Shown piece by piece: positions 44,909 to 54,076 of a stretch of DNA of 64,000 nucleotides (the first letter of the stretch is position 1; every line of letters starts with the position of its first letter). The DNA lies in NCBI GenBank assembly GCA_029262115.1, contig JAJCZZ010000062.1:1-64000 (forward strand). The letters are read 5' to 3'. A program made the position numbers and the translations under genes. This stretch comes from Gemmatimonadota bacterium (GTDB taxonomy: Bacteria > Gemmatimonadota > Gemmatimonadetes > Longimicrobiales > Gaopeijiaceae). The notes beneath the pieces were generated by a model. It was not told the DNA's origin and searched no databases. It saw nothing but the letters and a program-made list of their open reading frames with translations.

Positions 44909-47065
44909 TCAGGGTCCGGTTGGAAGCCGCACCACCCGGAGCCGAAACCGGCCGCCGGGCGGCCCTCCGCCCTGAGCGGAACCACCCATTCTCATCGCTG
45001 TCGAGGCGCCAGGCGAAGGTTCGAGAATGTAGTAGGCCACCGAGGCCGACCATAGATCGTCGTCGATCCGGAAGCCGGTGGTCCCCAACCGGCGCGCGGC
45101 CGGAGAGGCCCCCGAGAGCAGCCACGAGAAGTCTACGCCCGGGAAGCTGTACGCGGGCGGAACGTCGCCGACTACACCTGCTCCCTCGACGTACAGCGCC
45201 GCCCACCAGTCCATCATCAGATCGCCGAATGGCCGTGCCGTCGCACGCTCGACGTTGGATGCGCCCGTGGTCGTCGTCTGAGTGAGCCCCTTCGGCACCT
45301 CGCCTCCGAACTGGCTCGTCAGGTAGAGCACGAACAGCCAGGCGGCACCTCGCTCCGAGAGCGAACCCTGTCCCGTACCAATCAGGAGGCTGACTCCGGA
45401 CGGGTCCCCGAGGTAACGGCGGGCCCGGCGCACGTTGCCCCGCCGGTAGAGAGCCGCCTCGTCGAGCTCACCGAGCGACTCGAGCCGGCGCGCCACCAAC
45501 TCCTCTGCCATCTGGGCAAGCCCTTCCGACAGCCACACGGCGTCCGCGGTTGGCGCCCCCCGAGCCAGAACCCGCTCGTTGAAGTGGACCATGTGTTGGA
45601 ACTCATGGGCCAGGACCGGGCCGGTGACGTCGAGCAACTCCTCCACCGTGTGGGGGTCGGAGTGTACACCGAGAGGATCTGGCACGAGCGCGTAGAACAC
45701 CTCCCCTGCGTTGCTCCCCTCACGCTCCGGCAAGAGGTCCACCCCGAAGAAGAACCCGGCCACGAAGCCGTCCTGCCCACGGGGCGTCAGGCGGTTGACT
45801 GTGGGCGTGAACAGAATGGCTACGCGTTCGTTTCCGTCCAGATCCGAGGGCTCGCCGAAGCCCGAGGTCACCGCCGGATGGATCAGATCGTCGAACGCCC
45901 GGCCGAGCGCTGAGAAATCGCTGTCCTGAAGACCGCCCGCGGGCGAGGTCACGTCCACGTACAGAACCGCGTGTTCCGTCACTCTGCGGGCAACGGCCAC
46001 CACTTCGTCGTACGATCTCTCCCGGTTGAGAACCTGGAAGGACCGCTCCTCTCCCTCCACCGGGACCCGCCCCGCCGGTTCGACGGCCGACATCGACCGT
46101 GCCGTCGAACGATCATCGAGCGCCTCCCGTTCGACCCTCCGCAGCTCCGCATGCCAGAGCTCCTCGGCGTCTTCCGCGTGGCGCGACGACCAACGGGGGC
46201 GGAGCGGGCCCGTTATGGATCCCCTCCCGGTCGCTGGGCTCGATGAGGAGAGCCAGCTTCGACCTGTGAGCGTGTACCCGTATCGGGCCGCCCCGACCGT
46301 CGATGTCGAGGCGGCCAGGACGAGGTACTCCGAGGCCGGTGCGTGCCCCAGACGAACGCACCCGGGAGCGGTCGGCTCGTCGACGTCCAGCGTCGTCCCG
46401 ACACCGAGGGTCGTGAGGCGCCCCTCGCCCTCGATCGCGACGTCCATCGCCTGGCTCGTCAACGCACCGAACCGGACCTCCACCGCCGCCGCGCCGGGCC
46501 CCATACAGTCGGGGACCTCGACCGTGAGCGCGTCGGTCGCGGCGGCCGTGACCCGGCCGCGGATCCCCGAAAAAAGGACCACATTCTGCGCCGGATCCGG
46601 ACTGAAACCCCCTCCGACGAGCCGCACCAGTCCGCCCGGCGTTACCGTGAGGGGCGTGACGCTTTCGAGCACGGGAATCGAGGCCACGGTCAGGCCGAAG
46701 GTGGCGGATACCGCGGGATCGTCCCGTAGACGCGCCGTGACCTCGACGGCCCCGGGGCTCATGCCGACGCGCACCACCCTCGTGACGGCGCCCGTCGAGT
46801 CGGACACGTCCGCGCCACCACCGAGGACATCCGCCTGGCCCAGAGCGACCGTCCACGCCACCGCGGCTCCCGGGAACGGTGCGCCGTCGGGCTCTCGACG
46901 TACCGTCGCCTCGAGAGTGACCAACTCGCCCGGCAGGACGAAAACGCCATCCCCCAGTGTAGCGGTGAGACTCACCGTGCCGCCGAGGGGGTCCGTGGGT
47001 CCATCCCCACAGGCCATCGCGAACGTCAACGCGAGCAGTGCGGGGGCGCGCCGGATGGACACCAC
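44909..47065 (-). CDS. Lipoprotein with Ig-like/IPT domains and M30-like metallopeptidase
   Basis: 718 residues. A lipoprotein signal with AMAC (Cys19) is followed by a Big-type immunoglobulin-like domain at about residues 30-130 and an IPT/TIG domain at about residues 135-215 (LTVTPGGLVRLVGGGFSPD). The catalytic zinc motif is AHEFQHMVHF (H487, E488, H491), with the downstream WLSEGLAQMAEE supplying the third ligand, as in hyicolysin-like M30 peptidases. Likely an extracytoplasmic, membrane-anchored protease. Two adjacent GTG codons are possible starts. The next gene upstream, an SH3-repeat protein, is eight bases away on the same strand. Confidence 0.75.
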   Translation of the reverse strand: MVSIRRAPALLALTFAMACGDGPTDPLGGTVSLTATLGDGVFVLPGELVTLEATVRREPDGAPFPGAAVAWTVALGQADVLGGGADVSDSTGAVTRVVRVGMSPGAVEVTARLRDDPAVSATFGLTVASIPVLESVTPLTVTPGGLVRLVGGGFSPDPAQNVVLFSGIRGRVTAAATDALTVEVPDCMGPGAAAVEVRFGALTSQAMDVAIEGEGRLTTLGVGTTLDVDEPTAPGCVRLGHAPASEYLVLAASTSTVGAARYGYTLTGRSWLSSSSPATGRGSITGPLRPRWSSRHAEDAEELWHAELRRVEREALDDRSTARSMSAVEPAGRVPVEGEERSFQVLNRERSYDEVVAVARRVTEHAVLYVDVTSPAGGLQDSDFSALGRAFDDLIHPAVTSGFGEPSDLDGNERVAILFTPTVNRLTPRGQDGFVAGFFFGVDLLPEREGSNAGEVFYALVPDPLGVHSDPHTVEELLDVTGPVLAHEFQHMVHFNERVLARGAPTADAVWLSEGLAQMAEELVARRLESLGELDEAALYRRGNVRRARRYLGDPSGVSLLIGTGQGSLSERGAAWLFVLYLTSQFGGEVPKGLTQTTTTGASNVERATARPFGDLMMDWWAALYVEGAGVVGDVPPAYSFPGVDFSWLLSGASPAARRLGTTGFRIDDDLWSASVAYYILEPSPGASTAMRMGGSAQGGGPPGGRFRLRVVRLPTGP

Positions 47066-47073
47066 CCGTCCGC

Positions 47074-48147
47074 TCAGCGGACGCGGCGGAAGGAGATGAG
47101 ATCGAGGATGGCGGTTCCCGTCAAAGCCGAAGCCCCCGTGCGGACGCGCCCGGTTATCTCGACTTCCTCGAGCGGCACCAGCCCGGAGAGTTCACTCGAC
47201 CGCTCAACAGGAATGGCCACATAGATGAAGGGTCCGTTCGTTCCGCCGTGCCGGGTAAGGAGGAACGGCTCTCCCTCGAAGAAGTCCGTACGGACCCGCT
47301 CCGCCTTTTCCAGTGAGATGAACTGGAGTCGCCATGTCACCACCCGGCCGCGGCTGGCCTCCGGCGCCGCACTCACGTCCCCGGGCCCCAGGGCTGCGTC
47401 GTCGTCCGCTGCGTTCGGTGTCCCCCCTGAATCGACCGGCATCCAGGTCCATCCCTCGAGGCGGACTCGCGCCCAACTTCCCTGGCGAGAGACGACCTCC
47501 AACTCCGACCCGGGCGTCGCACGGGCGAGCGTATCGCCGTCCGGTGACGTGAGGATCGCCGCCCCTCGACCACCCGCAGGAGAAAATTCCGACGGCGGGG
47601 TCGCACCTGCCGGGCCGGTGGCGGGCGGCGGCACCGACCGGCTTCCCGCCGCAGGCGCGGGCTCGCCCGGGCTCTCCGCATCCGTCGTCGGGCTGACGCC
47701 GGCTTCCCGAGGCGTGTCGAGGGAGGCTCTCCAGATCCAGCCGTAGCGCCGGACTCGGATCCAACCGGGTCGCCGCTCCATCTCTTCCAGAAAAGCCCCG
47801 CGCACCAGCCGGCCCAGAACCGGGCCCCGACCCGTCGGGTCGCCTCGGATGTTCTCGCCTTCAACTGCGGCCACCACGAGGTCGAAGCCGTCTCGGGAGT
47901 CGATCTGGAGGGAGCGGGTCCAGACCCACCCCTCCAACCGGGTTCGCGCCCACCCACCCTGCTCCTCCAGGATCTCGACGGACACCCCGGGCCGCAGCCG
48001 CGCGACGACCTCACCGTTGGGCGTGGTGCGGAAGTTCTCTTCCGCCCGTAGCCGCGCCGTCTCCTGCGCGGCAACGGGATGCGCCGACACCCCCATCAGA
48101 AGGAGGGCTTGAGCGGCTCGACGGAGGTTGGTGGAGAACCCGGCCAT
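47074..48147 (-). CDS. Secreted SH3-repeat protein
   Basis: 357 residues with a signal peptide ending in VAAQ. Three bacterial SH3-like stretches are visible: at about residues 30-80 (WARTRLEGWVWTRSLQ), 95-150 (WIRVRRYGWIWRASL) and 195-240 (WARVRLEGWTWMPVDSG), separated by a Pro/Ser/Ala linker. The C-terminal region has a different fold (GPFIYVAIPVERSSELSG). SH3 domains of this kind usually bind peptidoglycan or peptides. It is cotranscribed with the protease-like lipoprotein downstream. ATG start, 35 bases from the divergent barrel gene. Confidence 0.75.
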   Translation of the reverse strand: MAGFSTNLRRAAQALLLMGVSAHPVAAQETARLRAEENFRTTPNGEVVARLRPGVSVEILEEQGGWARTRLEGWVWTRSLQIDSRDGFDLVVAAVEGENIRGDPTGRGPVLGRLVRGAFLEEMERRPGWIRVRRYGWIWRASLDTPREAGVSPTTDAESPGEPAPAAGSRSVPPPATGPAGATPPSEFSPAGGRGAAILTSPDGDTLARATPGSELEVVSRQGSWARVRLEGWTWMPVDSGGTPNAADDDAALGPGDVSAAPEASRGRVVTWRLQFISLEKAERVRTDFFEGEPFLLTRHGGTNGPFIYVAIPVERSSELSGLVPLEEVEITGRVRTGASALTGTAILDLISFRRVR

Positions 48148-48182
48148 GAGGCCTGAAACGATCCCGGTCGGAGAGTGTTACT

Positions 48183-48956
48183 ATGGCGTCGCGTATGCCG
48201 TATCGAATCTGTTCGGGCCGCGATCGAGCGTCAATTCGTCCTGCATCGGAGCATCCCCTGTCCAACCGAAAAACTCCCGTAATAGCTGCCCTGGCCGCCG
48301 TAGCCTTCGGGCTCGCACCGACTGCGGTCCTGGGTCAGTCGATTCCGTCCCCGTACGAGTATATCGAACGGAGTCAGGAGATCGGTCTGTTTGCAGGCGC
48401 GGCCAACTTCTCGACCGGCCGCTTCGGCTTCGGCCCGTCGGGCGGTGCTTTCGCCGGCGCGCGCTGGGGTCTCGGCCTTTCCGGACCGCTTTCGTTCGAC
48501 GTGACGGCAGGTGCGGTGACCGGGGAACGGGACGTCGTGGATCCCAGCCGAGAGGAAGGCGCGCGCGTCGTGGGTCAGGCCGATGCCCTGCTGGGCGTGC
48601 TCGACGCACGGCTCCTTTTCAACCTCACCGGGAACCGTACGTGGAATGGGCTGGCCCCCTTTCTCCAGGTGGGCGGCGGCCTCATCACGGACCTCGCCGG
48701 CGATGACCCCGCGGACGATGCGGTGCTTCCAGGGGACCGCTTCGACCTGGGCACGAAGTTCCTGGCGACCGTGGGGGCGGGATCGCGGTACTTCATCACC
48801 GACCGATTGGTCCTTCGAGGAGACGCGAACTTTTCGCTCTTCAAGGTGGAGACACCCCCCGGATTCAGCGAGGCGGAGCGCGGGTTCGAGAACGTCGAGG
48901 AGAGCGAGTGGGTCGGCGGACTCCTGCTCACGTTGGCCGCCGCCATCCGGTTCTAG
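48183..48956 (+). CDS. Outer-membrane beta-barrel-like protein
   Basis: 257 residues with this start. A hydrophobic export segment (VIAALAAVAFGLAPTAVLG) begins at residue 32, so the true start may be downstream; the only candidate with a ribosome binding site (GGAG) is a CTG at about 48258. The mature part alternates short strands and turns and ends LLTLAAAIRF, whose C-terminal Phe suits barrel insertion by BAM. The family is not recognised. It is 12 bases upstream of moeA, probably unrelated in function. Confidence 0.65.
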   Translation: MASRMPYRICSGRDRASIRPASEHPLSNRKTPVIAALAAVAFGLAPTAVLGQSIPSPYEYIERSQEIGLFAGAANFSTGRFGFGPSGGAFAGARWGLGLSGPLSFDVTAGAVTGERDVVDPSREEGARVVGQADALLGVLDARLLFNLTGNRTWNGLAPFLQVGGGLITDLAGDDPADDAVLPGDRFDLGTKFLATVGAGSRYFITDRLVLRGDANFSLFKVETPPGFSEAERGFENVEESEWVGGLLLTLAAAIRF

Positions 48957-48968
48957 TGTGACGTTCGG

Positions 48969-50282
48969 ATGATCGGCCAGCCCGCGCCGACGTTCGAAGC
49001 TCGGCCAGCCGACTGGCTGAGTTACACCGAGGCACTGGACCGTGTGCTGAGCGCCGCGCGGCCGTGCCCGATTGAGCGAGTGGCCGTGGCCGAGGCGCTC
49101 GGGCGGGTGCTGGCCGAGGACATCGTGGCCACAGCCACCCTTCCCCCATGGGACAATTCAGCAATGGACGGCTACGCCGTTCGAGCGCGCGACATCCGTG
49201 GTGCGTCCCCTTCGAATCCCATGACCTTGAACGTCATCGGAGCATCCCACGCGGGCACTCCCCAGGAGTGGCGCGTGGGAGATGGAGAGGCCATCCGGAT
49301 CATGACCGGTGCGCCCCTTCCCGGCGGCGCCGATTCTGTCGTGCGGGTAGAGGACACCGATCGCGAAACGGAGGGCGGCCTCGTAACCGTTCGGGATGAT
49401 CGTGACGCCGGGCGGAACGTGCGCTCCGGCGGGGAAGACATGGTGCCAGGGCAAACGGTCCTACGGTCTGGAACGCCCGTGCACGCCGGGAGCGTCGGCG
49501 TGATCGCCGCCGCGGGCTTCTCGGAGGTCGGGGTCCACGGGCGGGTCGCCGTGAGCGTGGTCACGACGGGGGATGAACTCCGGACGGTCGAACAGTACGA
49601 CGATGTCCGGGCCGGGCGGGGTGTGCCGGAGTCCAACGGCCCCATGCTCGCGGCAGCGGTACGGACGGCAGGGGGCATCCCCCGGCAGTTCCCCGCGGTC
49701 CCGGATGATCCAGGCCTCCTCCGGGACGCCCTCATTGCCGCCGCGAAGGGGGACGTCGTGGTGACCGTGGGCGGCGCCTCGATGGGCGAGGCCGACCTCG
49801 TCAAGCGCGTTCTGGACGCCATCGGGTTCCGTCAGGACTTCTGGAGAGTCCGTATCCGTCCCGGCTCCCCGTTCAGCTTCGGTTGGGTCGACGCCGGAGA
49901 CGGCCGTGAGGTCCCCGTCTTCGGGTTGCCCGGGAATCCCGCGTCGGCGTTCGTCACGTTCGACCTCTTCGTCCGTCCGTTCCTGCGTCGGATGAGCGGA
50001 CACGAGTCCACCGGGCGCCGACGTATCCGGGCGGTCGCCGGACAGAAGATGTCCGCGCCCGCCGAGCTCACCTACTTCCTCCGTGTCCGCCTCGAGCCGG
50101 GGGAGACGCGCACAGACCCGCCGATCGCCACACTCACCGGATCACAGAACTCCGGGCTCGTCGAAAGTCTCGGCTTGCTCCACGGCCTCGCGGTCGTGCC
50201 CCCGGACGTTTCGGAGATCGCGCCGGGCGACCCGGTGGAGGTGATCCTGTTCGAGGAAGCGTGGGGGGGAGACGGTCGATGA
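48969..50282 (+). CDS. moeA: Molybdopterin molybdenumtransferase MoeA
   Basis: Inserts molybdenum into molybdopterin with ATP/AMP chemistry in the last step of cofactor synthesis. 437 residues. Early catalytic segment PPWDNSAMDGYAVRA, a MoCF_biosynth domain with TTGDEL and TVGGASMGEADLVKR, GLPGNPASAFVTFDLFVRPF, and a C-terminal beta domain (LTGSQNSGLVESL). moaC is in the same window but 21 kb away. Its stop is overlapped by the start of a small M23 lipoprotein gene. Confidence 0.95.
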   Translation: MIGQPAPTFEARPADWLSYTEALDRVLSAARPCPIERVAVAEALGRVLAEDIVATATLPPWDNSAMDGYAVRARDIRGASPSNPMTLNVIGASHAGTPQEWRVGDGEAIRIMTGAPLPGGADSVVRVEDTDRETEGGLVTVRDDRDAGRNVRSGGEDMVPGQTVLRSGTPVHAGSVGVIAAAGFSEVGVHGRVAVSVVTTGDELRTVEQYDDVRAGRGVPESNGPMLAAAVRTAGGIPRQFPAVPDDPGLLRDALIAAAKGDVVVTVGGASMGEADLVKRVLDAIGFRQDFWRVRIRPGSPFSFGWVDAGDGREVPVFGLPGNPASAFVTFDLFVRPFLRRMSGHESTGRRRIRAVAGQKMSAPAELTYFLRVRLEPGETRTDPPIATLTGSQNSGLVESLGLLHGLAVVPPDVSEIAPGDPVEVILFEEAWGGDGR

Positions 50283-50731
50283 GCTGGCCCGCCCGCGGGG
50301 TCGCCACGCTTCTGGTTCTCCTTTCCGGTTCGGCGTGCGCGATCCCCCGGTGGCCGGTCGAGGCGCCGATGACGTCGGCCTACGGCATTCGTTTTCGTGG
50401 CGCCCTCCCCTCCCTGCACCGGGGCGTCGACCTGTCCGTGCCGACCGGGACCGAGGTGCGCGCCATGGCCAAGGGGAACGTGCGATTCGCGGGTTCGATG
50501 GGGGGCTACGGCACCGTGGTCTGGTTGGACCACGGTGGCCAGGTGCTGACGGTGTACGCACACCTTTCGCGTCTGCTCGTCGAAGCCGGGCAGACCGTGA
50601 CCACGAGCCAGGTCATCGGTCTGAGCGGCGCGACGGGCGACGTGACCGCCCCCCACCTTCACTTCGAGGTGCGGCGGTGGGGACGCCAGGTCGATCCCGT
50701 TCCGCTTCTCGGAGGCTTTCCAGGGGGATGA
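50279..50731 (+). CDS. Small M23-family peptidase lipoprotein
   Basis: 150 residues; lipobox GSAC at about residue 20. It is almost entirely an M23 (LytM) domain with an intact active site: HRGVD (HxxxD), YAHLS, and HLHFEV (HxH). In contrast to the EnvC-like protein of this window, it should cleave peptidoglycan cross-bridges or glycine-containing peptides in the periplasm. The ATG overlaps the moeA stop and GGGGGGAGAC lies six bases upstream. Confidence 0.88.
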   Translation: MSWPARGVATLLVLLSGSACAIPRWPVEAPMTSAYGIRFRGALPSLHRGVDLSVPTGTEVRAMAKGNVRFAGSMGGYGTVVWLDHGGQVLTVYAHLSRLLVEAGQTVTTSQVIGLSGATGDVTAPHLHFEVRRWGRQVDPVPLLGGFPGG

Positions 50732-50741
50732 CCTCCCTCGT

Positions 50742-51731
50742 TCAGCTCCGCGCCTTGAGAGCGCGGATCTCCTCGGCCAGTCGCGGCACGACCTCGAACA
50801 GATCACCGACAATACCGTAGTCGGCCACGTTGAAGATCGGCGCGTCCGGATCTTTGTTGACGGCCACGATCGTCTGGGATGTCCGCATGCCGGCGAGATG
50901 CTGAATGGCCCCGGAGATGCCCAGCGCAAAGTAGAGTTTGGGCGCGACGGTCTTGCCCGTCTGCCCGACCTGCTCTCCGTGTGGACGCCAACCGGCATCC
51001 ACCACCGCCCGTGACGCTCCCAACGCCACGCCGTCTCCGATCGCGTCGCGGAGATCCTCCAGGACGTTCCAGTTTTCGGGGTCCTTCATTCCCCGCCCGC
51101 CCGAGACGATGATCGTCGCCTCGGCAACGTCCAGGGCACCCTCACCCGACGCCTTCCGCTCCACAACCCGCTGTGTCCAGGAACTCTCGTCAACGGCCGG
51201 CTCGAACGACGCGATGGTCGCGGTGCCCTCGCCTTCCTCCGCCTGGAACACATTCGGCCGGATCGACAACAACGTCGGTGAGGCGTCGATATCGAGCTCG
51301 GCGAAAGCCTTTCCCGAGTATACGGGCCGAACGATGCGGATGGCCCCTCCCTCCACCTCCACCCCGGTCACGTCGGTCGCGAGCGGGACGTCCAGGAGCG
51401 CGGCCACCCGTGGCGCCAGATCCTTTCCCGTGGTCGTGGCCGGGAAGACCACCGTCCCGAAGTTCCCGGACCGGACCTGCTCCGCCACGATGGGGGCGTA
51501 CGCGTCCGGGTTGTACTCACCCAGGGCGGTGTGTTGGCCCACGAGGACCGAGGACGCGCCGAACCGACCAAGCTCCGCCGCGGCGTCCGCGAGGTCACCG
51601 GCTCCGAGAACCAGTGCGTGGGCGGTGCCGCCGAGCCCCTCTGCCAACCGGGCCGCGACCCACACCGCTTCGCGGGCGACTCCCAGCAAGGATCCGTCAC
51701 GCTGCTCCGCAAAGGCGAGGACATCCGCCAT
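50742..51731 (-). CDS. etfA: Electron transfer flavoprotein, alpha subunit
   Basis: 329 residues. The C-terminal FAD-binding domain carries the ETF alpha signature GASRAVVDAG and GQTGKTVAPKLYFALGISGA, plus IVAVNKDPDAPIF. The N-terminal half has the Rossmann-like fold shared with the beta subunit. Together with EtfB it accepts electrons from acyl-CoA dehydrogenases and passes them to a quinone oxidoreductase. ATG with AGGAG eight bases upstream; the long open frame upstream has no similarity. Follows etfB by 52 bases. Confidence 0.95.
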   Translation of the reverse strand: MADVLAFAEQRDGSLLGVAREAVWVAARLAEGLGGTAHALVLGAGDLADAAAELGRFGASSVLVGQHTALGEYNPDAYAPIVAEQVRSGNFGTVVFPATTTGKDLAPRVAALLDVPLATDVTGVEVEGGAIRIVRPVYSGKAFAELDIDASPTLLSIRPNVFQAEEGEGTATIASFEPAVDESSWTQRVVERKASGEGALDVAEATIIVSGGRGMKDPENWNVLEDLRDAIGDGVALGASRAVVDAGWRPHGEQVGQTGKTVAPKLYFALGISGAIQHLAGMRTSQTIVAVNKDPDAPIFNVADYGIVGDLFEVVPRLAEEIRALKARS

Positions 51732-51783
51732 ATCTGAACTCCTACTCTTTTTGGGGATTGTTGCTGGGAATCCGACGAGCGCG

Positions 51784-52533
51784 TCAGAGCGCGTTGGCCT
51801 CTTCACGGAGCAGTCGGACCAACTCCGGAACCGCATCCGGTCCCTCGCCGACGATCTTGCCGGCTGCGCGGGCAGGAGGAGAGGTCAGCGACCGCACGGC
51901 AATACGCGCGGCAACGTCTGCCGCGGGTTTCGTCTCCATGGGCTTTCGCTTGGCCGCCATGATCCCCTTGAGCGAGGCATACCGAGGCTCGTAGGTGCCC
52001 TTGGTGATGGTAAGCACAGCGGGGAGGGAGGCCTCCACGACCTCGACCCCGCCCTCGACCTCCCGGTGGCATCGGACCGAGTCCTCGGTCACCGTAAAGG
52101 AGGTCACGCCCGTAACGCATGCCCGCCCCAGCAGCGTGCCCACCATCGGTCCGACCTGCTGCTGGTCATCGTCGGCGGCCTTCACACCGAGCAGGACCAA
52201 CTGGGCGTCGGCGGACTCGATCTCCGCGACCAACGCCTTGGCCGTCGCAAGCCCGTCCATGGTACTCGAACCTTCGAGCAGGATGGCCTTGTCCGCGCCC
52301 ATGGCGAGGCCCGAGCGGAGGGTTTCGGAGCCAGCGGCGTCACCCAACGTCACAAGGGTGACCTCGCCGGAGCCGGCAGCCTCCACGGTCCGAAGAGCCG
52401 CCTCGACGGCGAATTCGTCGTACGGACTCAGGATGTATTTGACCCCGCTGCTGTCGATTTCGGTGCCCGCAGCGGACGGCTTGATCCGCGTTTCGGTGTC
52501 CGGGACGCGCTTCACGCAAACGATGACGTCCAA
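51784..52533 (-). CDS. etfB: Electron transfer flavoprotein, beta subunit
   Basis: 249 residues. N-terminal VIVCVKRVPDTE and KYILSPYDEFAVEAAL are ETF beta signatures, and the AMP-binding region around LLGVKAADDDQQQVGPM follows. The TTG start has GGAG with a seven-base spacer. It forms an operon with etfA. No acyl-CoA dehydrogenase is next to the pair, though an acyl-CoA synthetase gene lies 4.3 kb away. Confidence 0.95.
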   Translation of the reverse strand: MDVIVCVKRVPDTETRIKPSAAGTEIDSSGVKYILSPYDEFAVEAALRTVEAAGSGEVTLVTLGDAAGSETLRSGLAMGADKAILLEGSSTMDGLATAKALVAEIESADAQLVLLGVKAADDDQQQVGPMVGTLLGRACVTGVTSFTVTEDSVRCHREVEGGVEVVEASLPAVLTITKGTYEPRYASLKGIMAAKRKPMETKPAADVAARIAVRSLTSPPARAAGKIVGEGPDAVPELVRLLREEANAL

Positions 52534-52663
52534 CTTCCCGCTCCAGTTTTATTTTCAAGGCCAGGCACAACGGACGGATCGGCCACGACCGGTCCGTGAA
52601 ATGTCCGCTTTTTCATGGGCGCGTCCACCCGTGGCAGGCGGCGCCGACGCTCGACCCGGGCGG

Positions 52664-54076
52664 CTAGAGCGACGCGCCCAGAATGGCGAAGCACAGGGCG
52701 GCAGCCGCCCCTCCGATCAAGGCGTACGGCAACTGGGTGCGGACATGGTCGATGTGGTCGGTCGCCGCAGCCATCGACGAGATGATCGTCGTGTCGGAAA
52801 TCGGAGAGCAGTGGTCGCCGAAGATCCCGCCGGAGAGGGACGCCGCCACGAAAGGCGCCAACGGCAGCCCGAGCGCGGCAGCGGCGGGCACGGCGATCGG
52901 CAACATGATCGCGAACGTTCCCCAACTCGTCCCGGTCGAGAATGCAATGACACCCGAGACTGCAAAGATGAGGGGGAGGAACACGAAGTTGGGAACGCGG
53001 CCCGCGGTCAGTTGGGCCACGTATTCGCCCGTTCCGAGAGCCTCGGCCACGTTGCCCAGGGCGATGGCCAGGAGGAGGATCAGTGCCAGGGGGACGAGGC
53101 CGCCCGCGCCCTTCAGACCGATCCGAACCAACTGGTCCTGCGTGTAGATCCGCTGAGCCAGGAGCAGGATCCACGCGACGCCGAGACCGACCAGGACCGA
53201 CCACAGCACGCTCGTGGAACCCGACCCCGCCAGCAGGTCCCCGTCTCCCGTGATGTAAAGACCGAGCGGCATGAACAAGACCATTGCCGCGATCGGCAGG
53301 AACATGTTGACGGCACGCGGCGTGATCGACTCGTCCACCGGCGGGGACAGAACCTCCTCATCGATCATCGGCGTGGCGCCCGGCCACAGCAGTTGGCCGC
53401 CTTTGGTGCGCGCCTCGGCCTTCTTCATGGGCCCGATGTCCCAACCCGTGAGGATCACGACGAGGACGAGCGAAACCGCGATGAGCGCGTAGAAATTGAA
53501 GACGATCGCTTTGAGGAAGACGCCGAGCGGGTTCTCCACGCCCAGACCCTCAAGAATTCCCAGGTTATACGCACCCCATGCGTTCATCGGGATGAGGATA
53601 CAGACGGGCGCCGCTGTCGAATCGATGATGTACGCCAACTTCTCGCGCGAACAGCGGAACCGATCGCAGAGAGGTCTGGCGACGGAGCCGGCCACGAGGA
53701 CCGTGATGTTCGACTCGATGAAAATCACGAAGCCCGTGGCCCAGGCCAGAAGCTGGGACTTCCGAGACGAATCCACCCAGTTGCGGCCCTCGAGAAAGGC
53801 CACGAAGCCGCGGACACCCCCCGACGCCTCCACCGTTGCGATCAGAGCTCCGATGATGATCGTGAACATGATCGCCCGGGTGTCTCCCGGACTCTGAAAA
53901 ACCTGGACCGTGCTTTCGACCGCGGCGCCTGCCCCGGCAAGCGGATTCCACCCCTCCAGGATCGTCCACCCGAGAAAAATTCCACCCGCCAGCGACAGGT
54001 AGACCTGCTTCGTGGCAATGGCCAGGACGATGGCCAGGATCGGTGGGAGCAAGGAGATCCAGGTAGGCTCGATCAT
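52664..54076 (-). CDS. nhaC: NhaC-family sodium:proton antiporter
   Basis: 470 residues, about 11-12 membrane helices. Family motifs: FIESNITVLVAGSVARPLCD in the first half and SGGIFGDHCSPISDTTIISS near the C-terminus, the NhaC/ArcD-type transport core. Exchanges H+ for Na+ (or an organic substrate) across the cytoplasmic membrane. Its ATG overlaps the stop of the AAG glycosylase gene by four bases. Confidence 0.9.
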   Translation of the reverse strand: MIEPTWISLLPPILAIVLAIATKQVYLSLAGGIFLGWTILEGWNPLAGAGAAVESTVQVFQSPGDTRAIMFTIIIGALIATVEASGGVRGFVAFLEGRNWVDSSRKSQLLAWATGFVIFIESNITVLVAGSVARPLCDRFRCSREKLAYIIDSTAAPVCILIPMNAWGAYNLGILEGLGVENPLGVFLKAIVFNFYALIAVSLVLVVILTGWDIGPMKKAEARTKGGQLLWPGATPMIDEEVLSPPVDESITPRAVNMFLPIAAMVLFMPLGLYITGDGDLLAGSGSTSVLWSVLVGLGVAWILLLAQRIYTQDQLVRIGLKGAGGLVPLALILLLAIALGNVAEALGTGEYVAQLTAGRVPNFVFLPLIFAVSGVIAFSTGTSWGTFAIMLPIAVPAAAALGLPLAPFVAASLSGGIFGDHCSPISDTTIISSMAAATDHIDHVRTQLPYALIGGAAAALCFAILGASL

